NCBI GenBank assembly: GCA_016758965.1 | Contig: JAEPRB010000250.1 | Span: forward strand, 1 to 56,787 | From: Circinella minor | Taxonomy: Eukaryota > Mucoromycota > Mucoromycetes > Mucorales > Lichtheimiaceae | Length of the DNA stretch: 56,787 nt | Direction: 5' to 3' | In this document: piece after piece, positions 1 to 10,002 of the stretch | Numbering within the stretch: the first letter of the stretch is position 1 | Layout: every line of letters starts with the position of its first letter | Position numbers and translations under genes: made by a program | Notes under the pieces: model-generated | What the model was told of the DNA's origin: nothing | The model's input: the letters and a program-made list of their open reading frames with translations, nothing else | Database searches by the model: none

Positions 1-14
1 GTTACACGTCCAAG

Positions 15-125
15 TTTACAAGCTAATTTTACAAGGACCATTGTGAGTATTTGCCTTGTAGTGTTACAAAAATTTTACAAGTCTCAATTTACAAGCTTTT
101 TTTTACAAGGACCGCTGCGAATGCT
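15..125. repeat. Two imperfect direct repeats at the window edge
   Basis: A motif beginning TTTACAAGCT, followed by TTTTACAAGGACC, occurs at about 15-50 and again at about 88-125. The copies are about 73 bases apart. Further TTTTACAAG fragments lie between them. This looks like the tail of a degenerate tandem repeat that continues left of the window. I see no gene here. Confidence 0.5.
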
Positions 126-557
126 CTTATAAGAACATAACGATGCCCTGCGCCTCATCAACTTAAATTAAAGAATAAAAGAGAGTATTATGGCTAAGCC
201 CAATATACTTCAGAACAGTGGCTATAGTAACCTTCTCAATCTTAATGACTAATCTCAAGCACCTAACTTTAATATCAATCCCCTACATCATTCAATTAAC
301 CAAGCCCCATAACTCATAGAATAGAAATCATATAAATACGGGTTGTAAATATTATTTCAAAGGAATAACTTTATTTCTAGTTTTCAAATTATTATTAAAG
401 ATATATAACAAAGTCTCAAAGGATTTCATACCTTGTCTGTTTTTATTTCTTACTCTTATTAAAATAACCAAATATCACTGAGTAAAACCAGTAATATTAG
501 AGTATTTTTATAATCAGAAATTTTGCATGTCTATTAATAAATATTTTTTAGGCTGAA
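126..557. other. AT-rich stretch, no gene seen
   Basis: I see only short open frames with frequent stops. It lies just downstream of the transposase remnant on the minus strand, so it may hold the rest of that element's end. I could not find a terminal inverted repeat. Confidence 0.4.
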
Positions 558-863
558 TTATTTAAAATAAGATGTCACCAGAGACTGGTTCACTTGATTT
601 TTTCTACGTAATTCATCTCGTATTTTTCGAAGTTCATCCTTGACAGTTAAATGTTCAACCTCATCCAAAATACCAATGACCTTCTCAATTCTTTCTATTT
701 TCTCTTTAGAAGAGATAATAGGTTTAGGTTCAGGCTCAGTTCCATGAACATCAACAAATTCATTATTTTCTTCAACAACTATAGCTTCATCAAGCTCATG
801 TTCGTTAAGTACAGCAGCTATAATATCATCATTGGAAAGCTTTGGATGAACCAGAGCAAACAT
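558..863 (-). pseudogene. C-terminal remnant of a CENP-B/pogo-like DDE transposase
   Basis: A 101-codon open frame starts MFALVHPKLSNDDIIAAVL and ends VTSYFK. The order is an acidic segment with SNDDIIAAVL, then an EPEPKPIISSKEKIERIEKV segment, then a charged helix, then a terminal S-x-V-T-S-Y-F. This is the layout I know from the extreme C-terminus of fungal CENP-B-type (pogo/Tigger) DDE transposases, which end in a similar short hydrophobic motif. The DNA-binding and catalytic domains are absent: a few in-frame codons continue upstream of the Met and then a stop is reached. I infer a truncated, inactive copy rather than a small host gene. An independent acidic protein is the alternative. 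Confidence 0.42.
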
Positions 864-1600
864 ACATAAACTTTCAAGTAAAAGATAATCTTATATATAA
901 TCAAAAAGTTCAAATGAAAAATATATAATCATTGATGAAGATATATATTGAAGTGGAATTAGAACAAAAGTATATATATCAAAATTTTAAAATAAACAGA
1001 TATAAATAAAAAGATCTTTAAATATGTACTGTAAAGTATAATATAGCCATAGAAAATAAGTATAGTAGGTATATAATAATTGTACAAAAGTTATTGCTAT
1101 AAAGTATTGTAACTGTTACAAAGAGTACTAGAAAATTATTAAGATTCTTTTAGAAAAAGAGTAGTAATAAAAACAATATAAATTAGTTAATAGTAAAATA
1201 GTTATGATTCTTAATATACTAACTTAATATGATTAAAGTATATAAAGCTTAAAATTATATTATATCTTATATAAAAAAAATAAGTGTTGAATCTTTTTTT
1301 ACTCTGAATTTTTTTATTTTTTCAAAAAAATGTTACCTCCTTACTTTAATTGCTTATATCCCAGCCACCAATAATTGTATGTGCATAAAAACAATTTCAT
1401 ATATAACTTTTGATGTCTAGCCTTTTATTGAACAATTTTGAAACTCTGTATCTCTTTTTTTAAGGCGCTAGAGGGGTACCTATAATGCACATGATCCGAC
1501 AAATGACAGTTTAAGGGGGCTAATCATTATCAATTGATAATATAAAAATCAGTTGATTTGTATTATCTAAATAATTTATTATTTATGTTTAATAATCATA

Positions 1601-1796
1601 ATATCAATAAAAGTTCCACTTTTTTGATAATTATGTTTATTAATATTTAGGTTAAAGAAAAAAATAAAAATACCACAATTTTATTTGTGGTATATTTATC
1701 ATGTGATTATATGATTTAAATACTTAAATGTTAATATATCCATAAAAGTTCCACTTTTTAGATAGTTATGTTTATTATCATTATAAATTAAAGAAA
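1601..1796. repeat. Direct repeat pair around a hairpin
   Basis: The sequence ATAAAAGTTCCACTTTTT followed by GATA(A/G)TTATGTTTATTA occurs at about 1601-1640 and again at about 1735-1775. Both copies then run into an AAAGAAAAA tract. The first hairpin (1671-1692) lies between them. The copies differ at scattered positions, so this is not a recent duplication. Confidence 0.6.
1671..1692. repeat. Perfect 8-bp stem hairpin (TACCACAA)
   Basis: TACCACAA at 1671-1678 pairs with TTGTGGTA at 1685-1692 across a 6-base loop. A nearly identical stem recurs at 2157-2181, which suggests a repeated element rather than chance. Confidence 0.6.
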
Positions 1797-2156
1797 AACA
1801 TAAATATATAATTATTTTTTACAATTTAGTTTTTATTTAATTATTATATCTATTTATTATACGTACTAAAATCAAATTTTATTATTTTAATATATAAACT
1901 AAACTGTTATTACGTATCTATTTAAAAAATAATAAAAAATAAAAGCATTTATTTCTGTACATTATTTTGATATATCTAATAAAATATTATTAAAAATTAT
2001 TATGTTAAATATTTATATCAATTTAATTAAAATTATCTTTTAAAGGATATATAACTTAATTTAATGTTCCAAATATATGGATAAAAAGTTTAATTGATAT
2101 AATTATCTTACTATATTTTTAAAAAAAAATCAGTATTTAATAATAAATCTAAAAAT

Positions 2157-2181
2157 ATACCACAATTTGAAAATGTGGTAT
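2157..2181. repeat. Perfect 8-bp stem hairpin (ATACCACA)
   Basis: ATACCACA at 2157-2164 pairs with TGTGGTAT at 2174-2181 across a 9-base loop. It shares its stem core with the hairpin near 1671 but has a different loop. Confidence 0.6.
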
Positions 2182-2261
2182 TTTTGTGATTTATATTAGA
2201 GAATATTTATAAAATTGGGTTGATTTTAATAATCATAGGATTATCAAAATAACCCTAAATT

Positions 2262-2289
2262 ATCAACAGATACAATAAAATCTGTTGAT
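2262..2289. repeat. Perfect 9-bp stem hairpin (ATCAACAGA)
   Basis: ATCAACAGA at 2262-2270 pairs with TCTGTTGAT at 2281-2289 across a 10-base loop. A related CAGTTGATTTG sequence lies near 1551. It is the third hairpin within about 620 bases. Confidence 0.55.
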
Positions 2290-2779
2290 TTTATTTTATT
2301 TGGAGTATTATAGATTAGTTCTCTAAGTCAGAATGCACCGTATCGATTTTTAAAATATCTGCCATTATATTATGACTCCATTATGATCTAATACCAAATA
2401 AAAAACTACAGTATATCCTATACATTGAACAACCGTTGTTTTTCTATTAGATTTCTGAGCATAAGTATATGACCAAAGGTACCTAAGCAAACTAAATCCA
2501 TAAAAGCTAATTCACAATTTGACAGGGAATCTTCAGGTTTCACTTCAATGTATCTGAGGTGTATGATAGAATAATAATTTAATTTCAACAATAAAAATAA
2601 ATAAAAAAGATAAGTCCTTTGAAACAGTGTTTATTCTTAAAAATTAGATAAAAATTATAATTCTATATACTACTTGGTCTATTTACATGAATTGTTTATA
2701 ATGATAAGTTATTGTTGGTATGTCATCTGAGGAATGTATTTTAAAGAATTTTATCTTAAGGTATAAATCTCTGGTATTT

Positions 2780-3487
2780 TTACATTCTTAATTCCCTGAC
2801 ACTACAGTATCCCAATGTTATGTCAGTTGTATTTTGTGGTGTTGCCATCATGACAGCATCAGGTTTCAACATCAAAGTATTTTCATCTTGTCTATTCAGC
2901 CAAATAAGAAGCTTATCTATATCAGGACAATGACATATAGGAGAGAGAATAGGATCAAGAAAATTTACAATAAGTTCCATTTCTCCAACATAAGAGAGAC
3001 GTTCTTGATTAGGCAGTTTCTAGATCAGATTAGAATATATCTCAATAATAACACCATTTTCTTGGTTATTAGCATCTGCGTACAACTGATCTAGCTGGAT
3101 TTTCATTGTTCTTCTGTTAGTAGTCCTATCTAAGTCACGAAATAGTATAGCCAACTTTATATATATGTTGGTATCAACGTCGATCTCTGTATTCAATTCA
3201 TCTGATATAATAATGTTCTTTAATAGAGAATTTGCATCAACCTGCTCAATCAGCTTCTTACATTGTTACCCTTCTCTTTGTAAAATTATTTTCTTGCTTG
3301 CCAGAACTTTGTGAATCTGGGTTTGCAAATCAAAGCCATGTTTTTCGCCTTCTAGGATACATGTACTGATATAAAAATTCAATTTATTTTCAACTGAAGA
3401 TGACGACAAGGCAGCAGGAGTTAATAATAATGATGATGATGATGATGAGGCAGCAGTAATAGAAGTTGATGGTGCTAAAGCAGACAA
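2780..3487 (-). pseudogene. Broken copy of a multi-copy gene, left arm
   Basis: Read on the minus strand from about 3487, the frames give a Ser-rich segment, then KLNFYISTCI, then HGFDLQTQIHKVLASKK. Beyond a stop they continue through a region matching the right-arm copy (MKIQLDQLYADA, then KLPNQ) into an open frame at 2780-2980 reading MELIVNFLDPILSP, then DKLLIWLNRQDENT, then LKPDAVMMATPQ and LGYCSV. Stops and frame changes break the chain, so it is a pseudogene. The end motif (P-D-x-V, about 16 residues, then G-Y-C-x-V) resembles the metal-binding core of PD-(D/E)XK nuclease-like proteins common in Mucoromycota genomes, although the expected E-V-K reads S-V-R here. I have no firm family name. 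Confidence 0.4.
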
Positions 3488-3880
3488 AGAAGCTGTTATA
3501 GACTAATCCTGTCTATAGTAAACTTTTAATCAGGTCAATAAATGATATAGTAGAAAAAGAGGTTAATTTTTTATTTTTCCAGTCCAGCAGCCCTTTTAGA
3601 CTACTGAACCAGCTTGCACAACCCATGTTACCATGAGTTCGCTTTTACCAAAGTCTGCCTGTTACTAAGTCTGTAACAGAAGCACCAGATGGAGTCTATA
3701 CCAGAAATTTGTTTTTGTTAATTTTATCTATTGGCATCATCTTATAAAAAATTTATTTCTTAATACCATACCACTGACAGTTGCTTTAACCTTAGAATCA
3801 ACCTTTGTGATACCACACTGGTGGGTGGTGGCTTTATCAAGTACTCATCTTCCATGAGCTATAGCCGAACTTTGAGACTT
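2979..3880. repeat. Left arm of a large imperfect inverted repeat
   Basis: The reverse complement of this arm matches 4547-5576 in collinear blocks. TTTGAGACTT at 3871-3880 pairs with AAGTCTCAAA at 4547-4556. The Ser-coding CAT/GAT tract near 3400-3480 pairs with 4740-4860. The segment around 3000-3170 pairs with 5385-5576. Positions of about 3492-3670 have no partner, which marks an insertion here or a deletion in the other arm. By eye identity is high but clearly below 100%, with indels. Confidence 0.75.
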
Positions 3881-3893
3881 TACGCGTGTGCTA

Positions 3894-4178
3894 TACGACA
3901 AATACACAGTAATAAGACAAATGTGAGAGGATTCCTTCTCATTGGATTGGGCAATGCGCCACAGGTATCAGAGTGAATGTTATCTATTAGAATCCAATGC
4001 AGTAAGAAACATAAGAATCACTTTTCAATGTATTGGAGAACAACACTTGCTAAGGACCCATCCAGGTAAACTGAATGGTACCAAACACATAGTAATAGAA
4101 AATAATTTATTACCACTAAAAGATTGGTTTAGAGAGCAATGTAAAAAATTAATTACATCATCAGGTGGACATATTTGA
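3894..4178 (+). repeat. Unit of a diverged tandem/dispersed repeat (copy 1)
   Basis: This unit lies in the spacer between the inverted-repeat arms. It begins near ACAAATGTGAGAGGATTCC and includes AAGAATCACTTTTCAA, CATCCAGGTAAACTG and ACCAAACACATAGTA. The same ordered blocks return at 6250-6652. The open frame at 3942-4178 comes from this repeat. I recognise no protein in it. Confidence 0.6.
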
Positions 4179-4303
4179 ATAACTACTTTTGGGGTGCTGT
4201 GAAAACTAAAGTTTTATTTTATTTTCTTATCTCTCATAACCATGTCTAATTTAACTAAAGGTAATATGTAGATTGTTGGCGATAGAAACACATCTAATTA
4301 CTA

Positions 4304-5670
4304 ATGTTCTTTACAGCAATTGAAACCTACATAAAAAGAAGGAAAGGCAAGCCATTTATACAAAATTTTCTCGATGAAGATAAGAATCACAAAGAGTTAA
4401 TAATAGTTTGGTTTGAAGTCTATAATAAGTATAAAGATGCTCTGTGGACTTTTGTCGCAAAGTTCAAGCAAATATATAAGGCTCAAGTAAATAAGACATA
4501 CAAGAATAAAGCAAATATAAACTTGAAATCTTTATTCGAAGAGGTGAAGTCTCAAAGTTCGGCTATAGCTCATGGAAGATAAGTACTTGATGAAGCCACC
4601 AGTGTAGTATCACAAAGGTTGATTCTAAGGTTAAAGCGACTGTCAGTGGTATGGTATTAAGAAATAAATTTTTTATAAGATGATGTCAATAGATGAATTA
4701 ACAAAAACAAGTTTCTGGTATAGACTCCATCTGGTGCTTCTTTGTCTGCTTCAGCACTGTCAACTTCTATTATTGCTGCCTTGTCATCATCATCATTATC
4801 ATCATCAAGAACTTCTGCTGCCTTGTCCTCATCTTCAGTTGAAGATAAGTTAAATTTTTATACCAGTACATACATCTCAGATGAACTACCTTAAACACCA
4901 AAAAGAATTAAGTCACATCCAATGTCTAGCTACCAAAAGAGAAAATTGATTTGTCAAAAATAATACTCCTTAGGGGGTGGGGGAGGAGGAGGGGACTTGA
5001 AGGAAATTTTTTTTTTTTTTTTTTGCCAAGTCGTAAACTTTTTTCTATAAATGAAAAAAAATAATATATGTTTTAATTTCACTGCAAGCAAGTAAACCAG
5101 ATAACTTCAATATAAAGACGATCATCATCATCAATTGAAAAAATAATCAATTTTCTTTGTTTTGCGCACTGAACGGACGTTAAATGTGACTCAATTCTTT
5201 TTGGTGTTTAAGGATTACGATCTCAGACACGGTTTTGATTTGCAGACCCAGATTCATGAAGTTCTGGCAAGCAAAAAAAAAATTATTTTATCAAGAAAAG
5301 GTCAACTATGTAAGAAGCTTATTGAGCGGGTTGATGTGGATTCCCTATTAAAAGACATCAGATCAGACCCATTAAATAGTTAATATCAACATATATGTAA
5401 AATTGGCTACACTACTTCGTGGCTTAGATGGGACTACTGATAGAAGAACAATGAAAATCCAGCTAGATCAGTTGTACGCAGATGCTAAATAAGAAGATGG
5501 TGTTATTATTAAGATATTTTCTAATCTGGTCCAGAAGCTGCCCAATCAAGTACGTGTCTCTCATATTGGAGAAATCAAAAGTGTAAGCTGGTCTACTTTG
5601 AAAGGGTAAATTGGGAATCATAAAAAGTGTCAATTTAGTTGTACAAAAAACCAAATCAATTTCAAAAAGC
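4304..5670 (+). pseudogene. Broken copy of the same multi-copy gene, right arm
   Basis: An intact piece at 4304-4582 (92 codons) is rich in Lys, Phe and Tyr and ends SQSSAIAHGR. After a frameshift the reading continues through VVSQRL, a Ser-rich run near 4740-4830 and KLNFYTSTYI. An AT-rich gap with T(20)-type tracts follows. Then 5162-5383 reads HGFDLQTQIHEVLASKKK and LCKKLIERVDVDSLLKDI, and another frame reads KIQLDQLYADAK and NLVQKLPNQVRVSHIGEIKS. Several stops and frame changes make it non-functional. Its parts match the left-arm copy in order and in inverted orientation. The first piece extends into the spacer, so this copy is longer at its 5' side. The function is unknown. Confidence 0.4.
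4547..5576. repeat. Right arm of the large imperfect inverted repeat
   Basis: This is the inverted partner of 2979-3880, separated from it by a 666-bp spacer. It carries about 330 bases (about 4886-5215) without a counterpart in the left arm, including a G-rich tract near 4976-4995 next to a long T run near 5010-5024. Matching is lost after GAGAAAT near 5576. Confidence 0.75.
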
Positions 5671-6249
5671 AACAATTGCCACAGGAGGTTATTGTACTTA
5701 TGGCCAAAACGATTTAAACAAACTTGCGTTTACAACGGTTTTCGTCGTCTATAATATCAGCACACATGTGCCTACTGCTTGGTCTTTTCTGGAGTATTCG
5801 TCAGGTATCAGCATTGATCGATTTGCGATGGTTGCAATGAGGTGCTCGGCTGATTTTTGTTCCTTTTCATGTATACTACTCCGTAATACTCTACTGATGA
5901 CATTTGATTCTGTTGAGTCTGTTATCACGGTCTCACTCTATTCATGATCGGATATATCGATTATGATGAGTGAATTATAGATCCGCAACAGGAGGGCTCT
6001 TTGATGATGGTAACTTTTTTGTTACATTTAAACCAATTGATTACTGTAGCTTATTCAAGAATAAGAAATGAAAACTGGATTAAAAACAAGTAGTAATTTT
6101 ATGTGACAATGCTGTATACATGATAATCAAAATTTATTAGCACAAATAGGTGGAAAGCAGCAATCTAGTTATAATACATGGAGGGAGGGCAATAATTTGC
6201 ATATAAAGGTTTGTCAAGAATGACGCTCAAAATGATTTGCTACATGTAT
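5671..6249. other. Repeat-rich stretch without a clear gene
   Basis: An open frame at 5639-5947 (+) encodes 102 residues, but it begins inside the repeat arm and resembles no family I know. Its codon use is not distinctive. I treat it as a further decayed part of the element to its left. Confidence 0.3.
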
Positions 6250-6652
6250 GATAAAAAACCAAACACGTAGTAACAAAGACAAATGCGAAAGGATTCTTTC
6301 ATCATTGCATCTGATAATGTGCCACAAGTATTAGAGTCACTATATGATAGAGAAGATTCATGTTATCAGCAACCACAACAAAATCAACAACAGCTACAGC
6401 ATCATCACCATCATCATCATTCTTGCTGTTGCTGCTGTTGCTATACGACACATACAATACCATGCTATCAACAAACATCATCCCAACCATGTGGATATCC
6501 ATGCAGTGAAAAACGTAAGAATCACTTTTCAACGTATTGGAAAGCAACAATTACTAAAGATCTATCCAGGTAAACTGGATAGTACCAAACACATAGTACC
6601 AAAGACAGACGTGAGAGGATTCCTACATTGTATTTTTGCCACAAAAATATAA
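6250..6652 (+). repeat. Tandem copies 2 and 3 of the spacer repeat, with a triplet expansion
   Basis: AACACGTAGTAACAAAGAC and AAATGCGAAAGGATTC start copy 2 near 6263. ACCAAACACATAGTACC and GACGTGAGAGGATTCC start copy 3 near 6585. The unit is therefore about 330 bp. Copy 2 shares CGTAAGAATCACTTTTCAA and CTATCCAGGTAAACTGGA with the copy at 3894-4178, but it has gained a mixed CAA/CAT/TGC triplet tract at about 6362-6445. Confidence 0.65.
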
Positions 6653-7227
6653 ACATAAAAAAAATTACATCATCAGATCAATGTATTTGGATAGCTACAA
6701 TTAGTTGTTGAACACAAAAGAACCAGCAGCCAATGGAAATTGAAGTTGTACGCTTCTCTCGCGGTGTTTCAAGATGAAGTTCTAAAATGGTAAAATTGCA
6801 AAGACTTCCTTCAATAAGTAATATTTGTTATATAGCCACTTCTTTATATGTTTTTAACTTTTTAATATGATGTACTATTTATAAAATGTTTAATAATGAC
6901 ATAAGTACACGTAGTATTCATTTTCTTCTCATTGAAGTACAGTAACCCATTTATTTGAGCAGAGAACAATAACAAAATATGAGAATCGTCAACGATTTCA
7001 AAAAGTCTTCGGAGACATCGCCGATTTTTTTTTTTTTTTGTATATTTTATAAACATTGTACGCTCATGCTTGAATAAACAATAAACAATAAAGTAATTAT
7101 GCGGTATAATACTCCGTCAATCGTAATTTGTTGTTAGTTTAATGAAATCTAGCTTTCATACTTGTCAAATGGCGCCCTGATCAACCAAGCGACAAATGGT
7201 TGTGGCTCTTTTGATCTTATACTGAAA
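6653..7227. other. Intergenic, no gene seen
   Basis: There are only short frames. It joins the repeat-rich left end to the promoter side of the transporter gene. Confidence 0.4.
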
Positions 7228-7392
7228 ACTCCGGATTCGGTGAATCCTCATATCCGGATGACCTTTATTATGTCGGTTATTCAATTACTAAAGAAAAAGA
7301 AAACTTGATAACTCTTTTCTTTTTTACAAAAAAGCTTTTTTTTTTTCTTCTTTTACCAACTTGTTCAATTTACTTTTTACTTTTTTACTTTT
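7228..7392 (+). promoter_or_regulatory. Upstream region of the MFS gene with CGGAT palindromes
   Basis: GGATTC at 7233-7238 pairs with GAATCC at 7242-7247, and the palindrome ATCCGGAT lies at 7252-7259. A long T/C-rich tract (about 7310-7392) leads into the ATG at 7393, as is common for fungal 5' leaders. CGG-containing inverted pairs are the usual type of site for Zn2Cys6 regulators. That reading is inference only. Confidence 0.3.
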
Positions 7393-9679
7393 ATGCAAGC
7401 TTCAACGAGTACAGATTTGGCGACATTAGTCTCACCGGAACAAGAGGATGATATCAATGATAGAAAAGATCTTAGTAGTGATGAACAAACCCCGCTTTTA
7501 GGTATAAAAAATCAAGATACCAAGAAGAAATGCCAAGCATCGGAATGGTATGCAATTATCCCATTATTCTTTATCACCTTTTCAGCTGCGTAAGTTTTTT
7601 TTTTTATATATTTTTACATTATGAACAACGGGATTCAAGCAAGAATAAATTATAACAGCTCTAATTTTCAATATACAGAGCGTGTTTACCTGCTCAACTC
7701 CAATTTTACACCGAGATTTTCTGTCGAAGGTAATAATTTTTATTCAAAGATCTTGATTGCGCGATTTGCGCGGGGAAGTAAAATAAAAAGAAAAGGACTA
7801 GTGTAACACAATTGGTAAACTTACCAATATTTTTATTTTGTTTTAGATATTATGATACTGAGCTTGAAGGTCGTAACCTTTTAGATCAACGCGATATACC
7901 CAATTGTTCGATACCCGAAGTTCAAGAAGGCGTTGCATCTGCAACTGCGATCATTCAGTTTTTAAATTATGGAACAAGTAAGAAAGTTGATAGAACAAGT
8001 CAAACCATAAATATATAGATTGAATATTCTTTTTTTTTTTTTGGTGTTATCAACCAGGGTTTGCCTTAACCCTAGTCGCTTTATAATCCTTCATACTGAT
8101 CTATTTTTTTTTATAATAGCACTCCTTACTGTTAGTTTCTATGGCCATATATCGGATTCAAAAAGTCGAACCAGTGTCATGTTTTTATCGACATTAGGTT
8201 TATTCTTATTACTTATATGTAATGTAGCGACATATCATCTTTATGACTATTTTGGTATTTCATTGATTTTTCTTGGTCCACTTTTACGTGGTGGTCTTGC
8301 TGGTGATAGTGGGCTGATGGTTGCTGTGCAAGCATATATATCCGATTGTACTACAACTGTACGAAGGTAAAGAAAAAATTTCTCTTGGTTTTAGTTTTTT
8401 ATTGGCAAAATATTTTTGTTCTTACGGCGCCAAGAGAAAAATTATTGCATTAAATCATATCGAATATTATAGAACAACGGCATTTGGTTATATGATGGCA
8501 TCCCTGTTATGTGGGGCTATGGTTGGTACGTACTATGAATCTTCACGGTATTTTTTTTTATTGAAAAGAAAAGAAAAAACAAGTATAGTAATTAACAGAG
8601 TAACATATGATACATTCGTTATTTTATGTTATATAGGTGCAAATTTATCTAGTATAGTTCTCAAGGTACCTGATTTTTCTTAAAAACAATTAGTCAAAAA
8701 AGTTGTGAAAAAGATATTAACTACCCAGTTTATCATTACAATAATATTAAAAATATAGGCGACTGGCGGAAATATTATGAGTCCATTCTACATGAGTTCT
8801 ATCACCTTGATATGTGTGATGATGTTCTTTTGCATTATTCCTGATTCCGAGCACAATACCACACAACAACACAAACAAAAACCCTTTTTAGAGCAAATCA
8901 ACGTTTACAAATCCGTCAAAAAACTATTCACTGTCAAAGTCATTCATGGTTCCCGATTTACTCTACCACTTGTTGCTTTGGCTCAATTTCTTATGGCCGC
9001 CATAGCTCTACCTCCTGTCTTACTTTATGCAATGCTCGAGTTCGGCTGGACGGCTTATGAAAGTGGATACTACATTAGCTTCACATCCTTCTTACGATTT
9101 TTACAAATGATGATTATATTCCCACTTTTAACAAAAATTTTTATCAAGTCGTCATCAACAAATGATATTGATACGAGACAATGGAAATTTAATTTATGGG
9201 TAACCCGTATCGGTGTCTTTTTTGAAGGAGTTCTTATGTTTGGTATTGCTTTTTCATCCAATGCTTCTCAATTTACGTTGGCAACAGTCATTGGATCATT
9301 TGCTATTTTGGCACAACCTGCAATTCGTTCTCTTTTTACAACTTCTGTAGCGCCAGAAGATGTTGGTCAAGTATTAAGTGCACTGGCAGTTTTGGATGCA
9401 CTTGCTTGTAAGTACTATTTTTATTATATTTTGCTTTTTGTTTAAGAAAAAATAAGCAAGATAGACGAAAAATTAACACTATTATATACAAAAATATAAT
9501 TAGGGTTAATTGCACAATTTGGCTTGAATGCTCTTTATGGTGCTACAGTAATGATCATGCCTTCATTAACCTTTATTGTCTGTGGTATCATTGGTATCAT
9601 TGCCTTTTTTGCAACAATTCTCGCTCATCATAAATCAGGACAATTAAATTCTGGTTATGAAGAGGTTACAGATGTATAA
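7393..9679 (+). CDS. Major facilitator superfamily transporter, 8 exons
   Basis: The exons are 7393-7589, 7679-7729, 7847-7977, 8120-8366, 8473-8525, 8637-8665, 8759-9407 and 9504-9679. They give one frame of 510 residues. The short acidic N-terminus (about residues 1-50, ending near TKKKCQASEW) is cytosolic. The first membrane helix (about 52-72) is followed by QFYTEIFCR. Helices 2-6 include SFYGHISDSKSRT, a D-x3-R/K loop of the kind MFS proteins carry between helices 2 and 3, and GPLLRGGLAGDSGLMVAVQA. A central loop with a PDSEHN segment and six more helices follow. The overall length and the 6+6 pattern are normal for the superfamily. The look is closest to the proton-coupled folate/HCP-type branch, but the substrate cannot be read from the sequence. 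Every junction keeps phase, including a 29-nt exon 6. I am confident of the family, less of each short exon. Confidence 0.88.
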
Positions 9680-10002
9680 ATAATTTATTTATTTTTACCA
9701 TTTTTCTTATTCTTGATTCTTATACATCTTATAGTTCATATTATGTAATTAGTCCTTCTTCTTGTACCTCAAAGCAAAGATTTTTGCAAAATGTATATAA
9801 AGTAAATAACTACATACTTGTATTTAAATATATGAGAAAAAAAAATTATATAATGTTTTTTTTTAAAGAGAACACTACAGATGATGGAATGGAATGATGA
9901 AGGAAGAATAGTAATGAAAATAATAATTTTTTTTTCGTTGCTGTCTTTTAACGACAAGAAAGAGAAAAGAAAGTAAAAAAATAGAAATAGGGTAAGACTC
10001 TA
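9680..10002. other. Convergent intergenic region
   Basis: About 320 bases separate the ends of two convergent genes. The stretch is A/T-rich and contains possible polyadenylation signals for both (for example ATAAATAATTTATTTATTT just after 9679). No gene is visible. Confidence 0.4.

Larger units (their letters stand above)
864..2779. other. Very AT-rich stretch with hairpins and short repeats
   Basis: I find no gene. The stretch holds a 14-bp palindrome near 1527, two diverged direct repeats at about 1601-1662 and 1735-1796, and three short perfect hairpins listed separately. The clustering suggests a decayed non-autonomous mobile element, but I cannot define its ends. Confidence 0.4.
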
